DNA from: Oscillospiraceae bacterium
Lineage (GTDB): Bacteria; Bacillota; Clostridia; Oscillospirales; Ruminococcaceae
DNA: 64,000 nucleotides
NCBI GenBank assembly: GCA_017848115.1
Contig: JAGAKZ010000017.1
Span: 62,001-126,000, forward strand
Reading direction: 5' to 3'
The position numbers and the translations under genes are program-made. Shown here piece after piece: positions 62,470 through 64,000 of this stretch; the stretch's first letter is position 1, and the number at the start of each line of letters is the position of its first letter. Under the pieces are notes generated by a model that was not told the origin of the DNA, searched no databases, and saw only the letters and a list, made by a program, of their open reading frames with translations.

Positions 62470-63159
62470 ATGCTAAAAAGTTATAATGTAGTAGTTGTTG
62501 AAGATGAAGACATAACACGTGAGTTACTCGGAAAAATACTCACTGATAATTTTTTTAAGGTCCATCCTGCCCCGAACGGGAAAAAAGCAATAAAACTAAT
62601 TAACGAAATCACCCCCGATATCGTCATTCTTGACCTCGGTCTTCCGGATATGGACGGTTTCAAAATTATAAGAGAAATGCGTACCTGGACCCAGATACCG
62701 ATCATAGTTGTATCGGCAAATCATAAAGAACAGGACAAAGTAACCGCTCTTGAACTCGGAGCAGATGATTATATAACCGAACCTTTTGGTGCGGCAGAAC
62801 TTGTAGCAAGAATAAAAAACGCAATCAAACACTCCGTTGTACTCAAAGAACGCAAAAATGATGGAAAATATGTACTGCGTGAACTGACAGTTGATTTTAT
62901 AAACAAGCGTGTACTTATCAACGGTTTTGATGCAATGCTTACCAAAAATGAATACCGCATAGTATCTCTCCTGGCACAAAATGCAGGAAAAGTAATAACT
63001 TATGAACATATTACAAAAAACGTATGGGGCACAGAAAAAATAAGCGACAGCCGCATAAGAGTAAACATGGCCAATATACGTAAAAAAATAGAAGAAGACA
63101 CCGCATTCCCCGAATACATAATAACCGAACCGGGAATAGGATATAAAATGGGAATTTAG
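62470..63159 (+). CDS. Orphan OmpR-family response regulator lacking the receiver lysine
   Basis: This 229-aa protein has a receiver (residues 5-118) and a winged-helix DNA-binding domain (about 130-228, ending YIITEPGIGYKMGI). It resembles KdpE-type regulators. The acidic pocket (VEDED), phosphoacceptor Asp55 (VILDLGLPDMDG) and Ser82 are present. However, the switch lysine of DYIxKPF is Glu104 (DYITEPF), which is unusual. No histidine kinase is adjacent, so its partner is elsewhere or its control does not need phosphorylation. AAAGGG precedes the ATG. Confidence 0.9.
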   Translation: MLKSYNVVVVEDEDITRELLGKILTDNFFKVHPAPNGKKAIKLINEITPDIVILDLGLPDMDGFKIIREMRTWTQIPIIVVSANHKEQDKVTALELGADDYITEPFGAAELVARIKNAIKHSVVLKERKNDGKYVLRELTVDFINKRVLINGFDAMLTKNEYRIVSLLAQNAGKVITYEHITKNVWGTEKISDSRIRVNMANIRKKIEEDTAFPEYIITEPGIGYKMGI

Positions 63160-63175
63160 TTTTTGGTTCTTAAAA

Positions 63176-63216
63176 AAAATTACGCATACCTTTCAAACAT
63201 CGGTATGCGTAATTTT
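63176..63216. terminator. Bidirectional terminator
   Basis: AAAATTACGCATACC pairs exactly with GGTATGCGTAATTTT, leaving an 11-nt loop. A/T runs lie on both sides. Confidence 0.9.
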
Positions 63217-63234
63217 TTTATTTATAAAAACTGA

Positions 63235-64000
63235 TTATTTTTTCTTACGTGCATGAGCAACAGGTTTTTTAGTCTGCTTTTCAGCTTTCTTTTCTTCTAC
63301 CTCTTCCTCATCATCTTCTTCGTCTTCATCATCGTCATCATAATCTTCATCGTCTTCATCTTCATCTTCATCATACTCTTCGTATTTGCGACGACCATTT
63401 TTCTTAGGAGCCGGTGCTTTATTTTCATCAGCTATCGCACGAATGAATGAATAACCAAAGTAGATTACAAACAACAAAGCATCAATTATTACAACATAAA
63501 GAAGTGAATCCATTATTGCACTCTTTACAACGCTTGTTGTTGAAGCAACTGCCGGAACAAGAACATTGTAACTCTTTGCATAAACAACATTTTCATAATA
63601 CTCATCAGCAGTATCATTTACTTCCTGAAGAAGAATATCAAGCTTTTCATCGATTATTGCAAGATCAGCCTCTACCTTTTCTCTCTTTGACGCATCAGCA
63701 ACAGGTGTACTTGTAAGTCTTTCGATTCTCTTCTGATAATAATCTATACGCTGAATAGTATTGGAAAGATCATTCTGAACACTGATTCTCTGATTGAAAA
63801 GTCTGTCATACTCAGCTGAAGCTTCCTGCGCTGTAGTATCTATGCTGTCATTTCCGTTACCGAAAATCATAACAGTATTTTTCTGATAAGTATTTATAGA
63901 TTCGACTACTGTAGCAAGAACTTCACGGTGTATAACTTCCTGTCTCTGAAGAGCTTCTATTCTGTACTGATAGTATGTAAGAAGCTTTTCTCTGTCCTTA
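63235..64000 (-). CDS. Wzz-like membrane protein with acidic/basic tail, partial (N-terminus beyond right edge)
   Basis: The frame is open from its stop at 63235 to the window edge, giving the last 255 residues. The visible start continues upstream without a stop, and the ATG at 63870 has no ribosome site, so I treat this as a fragment. Helical coiled-coil segments (about residues 1-145 of the fragment) precede a transmembrane helix (LYVVIIDALLFVIYFGYSF). The layout resembles the second half of Wzz/YveK-type chain-length proteins. After the helix comes a tail of almost only Asp/Glu (about 28 residues), then a Lys-rich end (KPVAHARKKK). Role in polysaccharide export is only a suggestion. Confidence 0.7.
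   Translation of the reverse strand, partial: KDREKLLTYYQYRIEALQRQEVIHREVLATVVESINTYQKNTVMIFGNGNDSIDTTAQEASAEYDRLFNQRISVQNDLSNTIQRIDYYQKRIERLTSTPVADASKREKVEADLAIIDEKLDILLQEVNDTADEYYENVVYAKSYNVLVPAVASTTSVVKSAIMDSLLYVVIIDALLFVIYFGYSFIRAIADENKAPAPKKNGRRKYEEYDEDEDEDDEDYDDDDEDEEDDEEEVEEKKAEKQTKKPVAHARKKK

Overview
The window is low-GC chromosomal DNA from an anaerobic, spore-forming-lineage Firmicute, most likely a ruminococcus-type member of the Oscillospiraceae. The evidence is a complete spoIIIA operon, the GGGtGRT/NifU-like gene pair, a clostridial-type [FeFe]-hydrogenase-like protein, strong AGGAGG ribosome sites, consensus sigma-A promoters with 17-bp spacers, and secreted dockerin and cohesin-like proteins with S/T/P-rich linkers. 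No rRNA, tRNA, CRISPR array, transposase or prophage gene was found. The species cannot be named from the sequence alone.

Layout. 1-2089 (minus) is the N-terminal part of a secreted ricin-lectin-like surface protein that runs off the left edge. 2608-4080 (plus) is an AlbA_2/ATPase-type regulator behind a palindromic promoter-operator. 4175-7977 (minus) is an ECF sigma factor coupled to a membrane protein whose outer end resembles a solute-binding protein; a 28-bp perfect direct repeat brackets this pair and coincides with truncation of a small ART-like gene at 8039-8251. 8804-10510 holds GGGtGRT and its NifU-like partner. 10707-15061 is housekeeping: a DivIVA-like coiled coil, coaD, rsmD, a FliB-like methylase and DAHP synthase. 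15068-15478 is a structured, repeat-bearing intergenic region beside a large GGDEF/degenerate-EAL protein (15479-18400).

18636-28710 is mostly plus strand: a ClpC-like AAA+ unfoldase, a sensory-type [FeFe] hydrogenase homologue, DUF445, a zinc-ribbon/PASTA/WSEWS protein, a DUF1836 regulator with a palindromic promoter, an SPFH/band-7 protein, thiamine diphosphokinase and a small exported protein. 28772-42175 is minus strand: GH25 lysozyme, an ABC-F ATPase, then the clostridial run asp23-nusB-tsaD-like-xseA-xseB-ispA-PAP2-dxs-tlyA-nadK-argR-recN. A consensus promoter and an intrinsic terminator at 31821-32001 (plus) define a candidate small RNA with no ORF. 42420-47208 is spoIIIAA-AH.

47368-62243 is the accessory surface region. 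It contains a 2143-aa Ig-repeat membrane-anchored protein, translationally close to a membrane-anchored cohesin-like protein with a PQTDP minisatellite linker; a decayed second copy of the cohesin-like gene; a secreted dockerin protein; hemW, a zinc-ribbon membrane protein and lepA; and an 854-aa protein with an N-terminal dockerin, a beta-helix carbohydrate-binding-like region and a CotH kinase domain. Together they suggest a small cell-surface cohesin-dockerin assembly (cellulosome/amylosome-like), which is the most interesting system in the window. The right end has an orphan OmpR-type response regulator lacking the conserved receiver lysine and a partial Wzz-like membrane protein with an acidic/basic tail.
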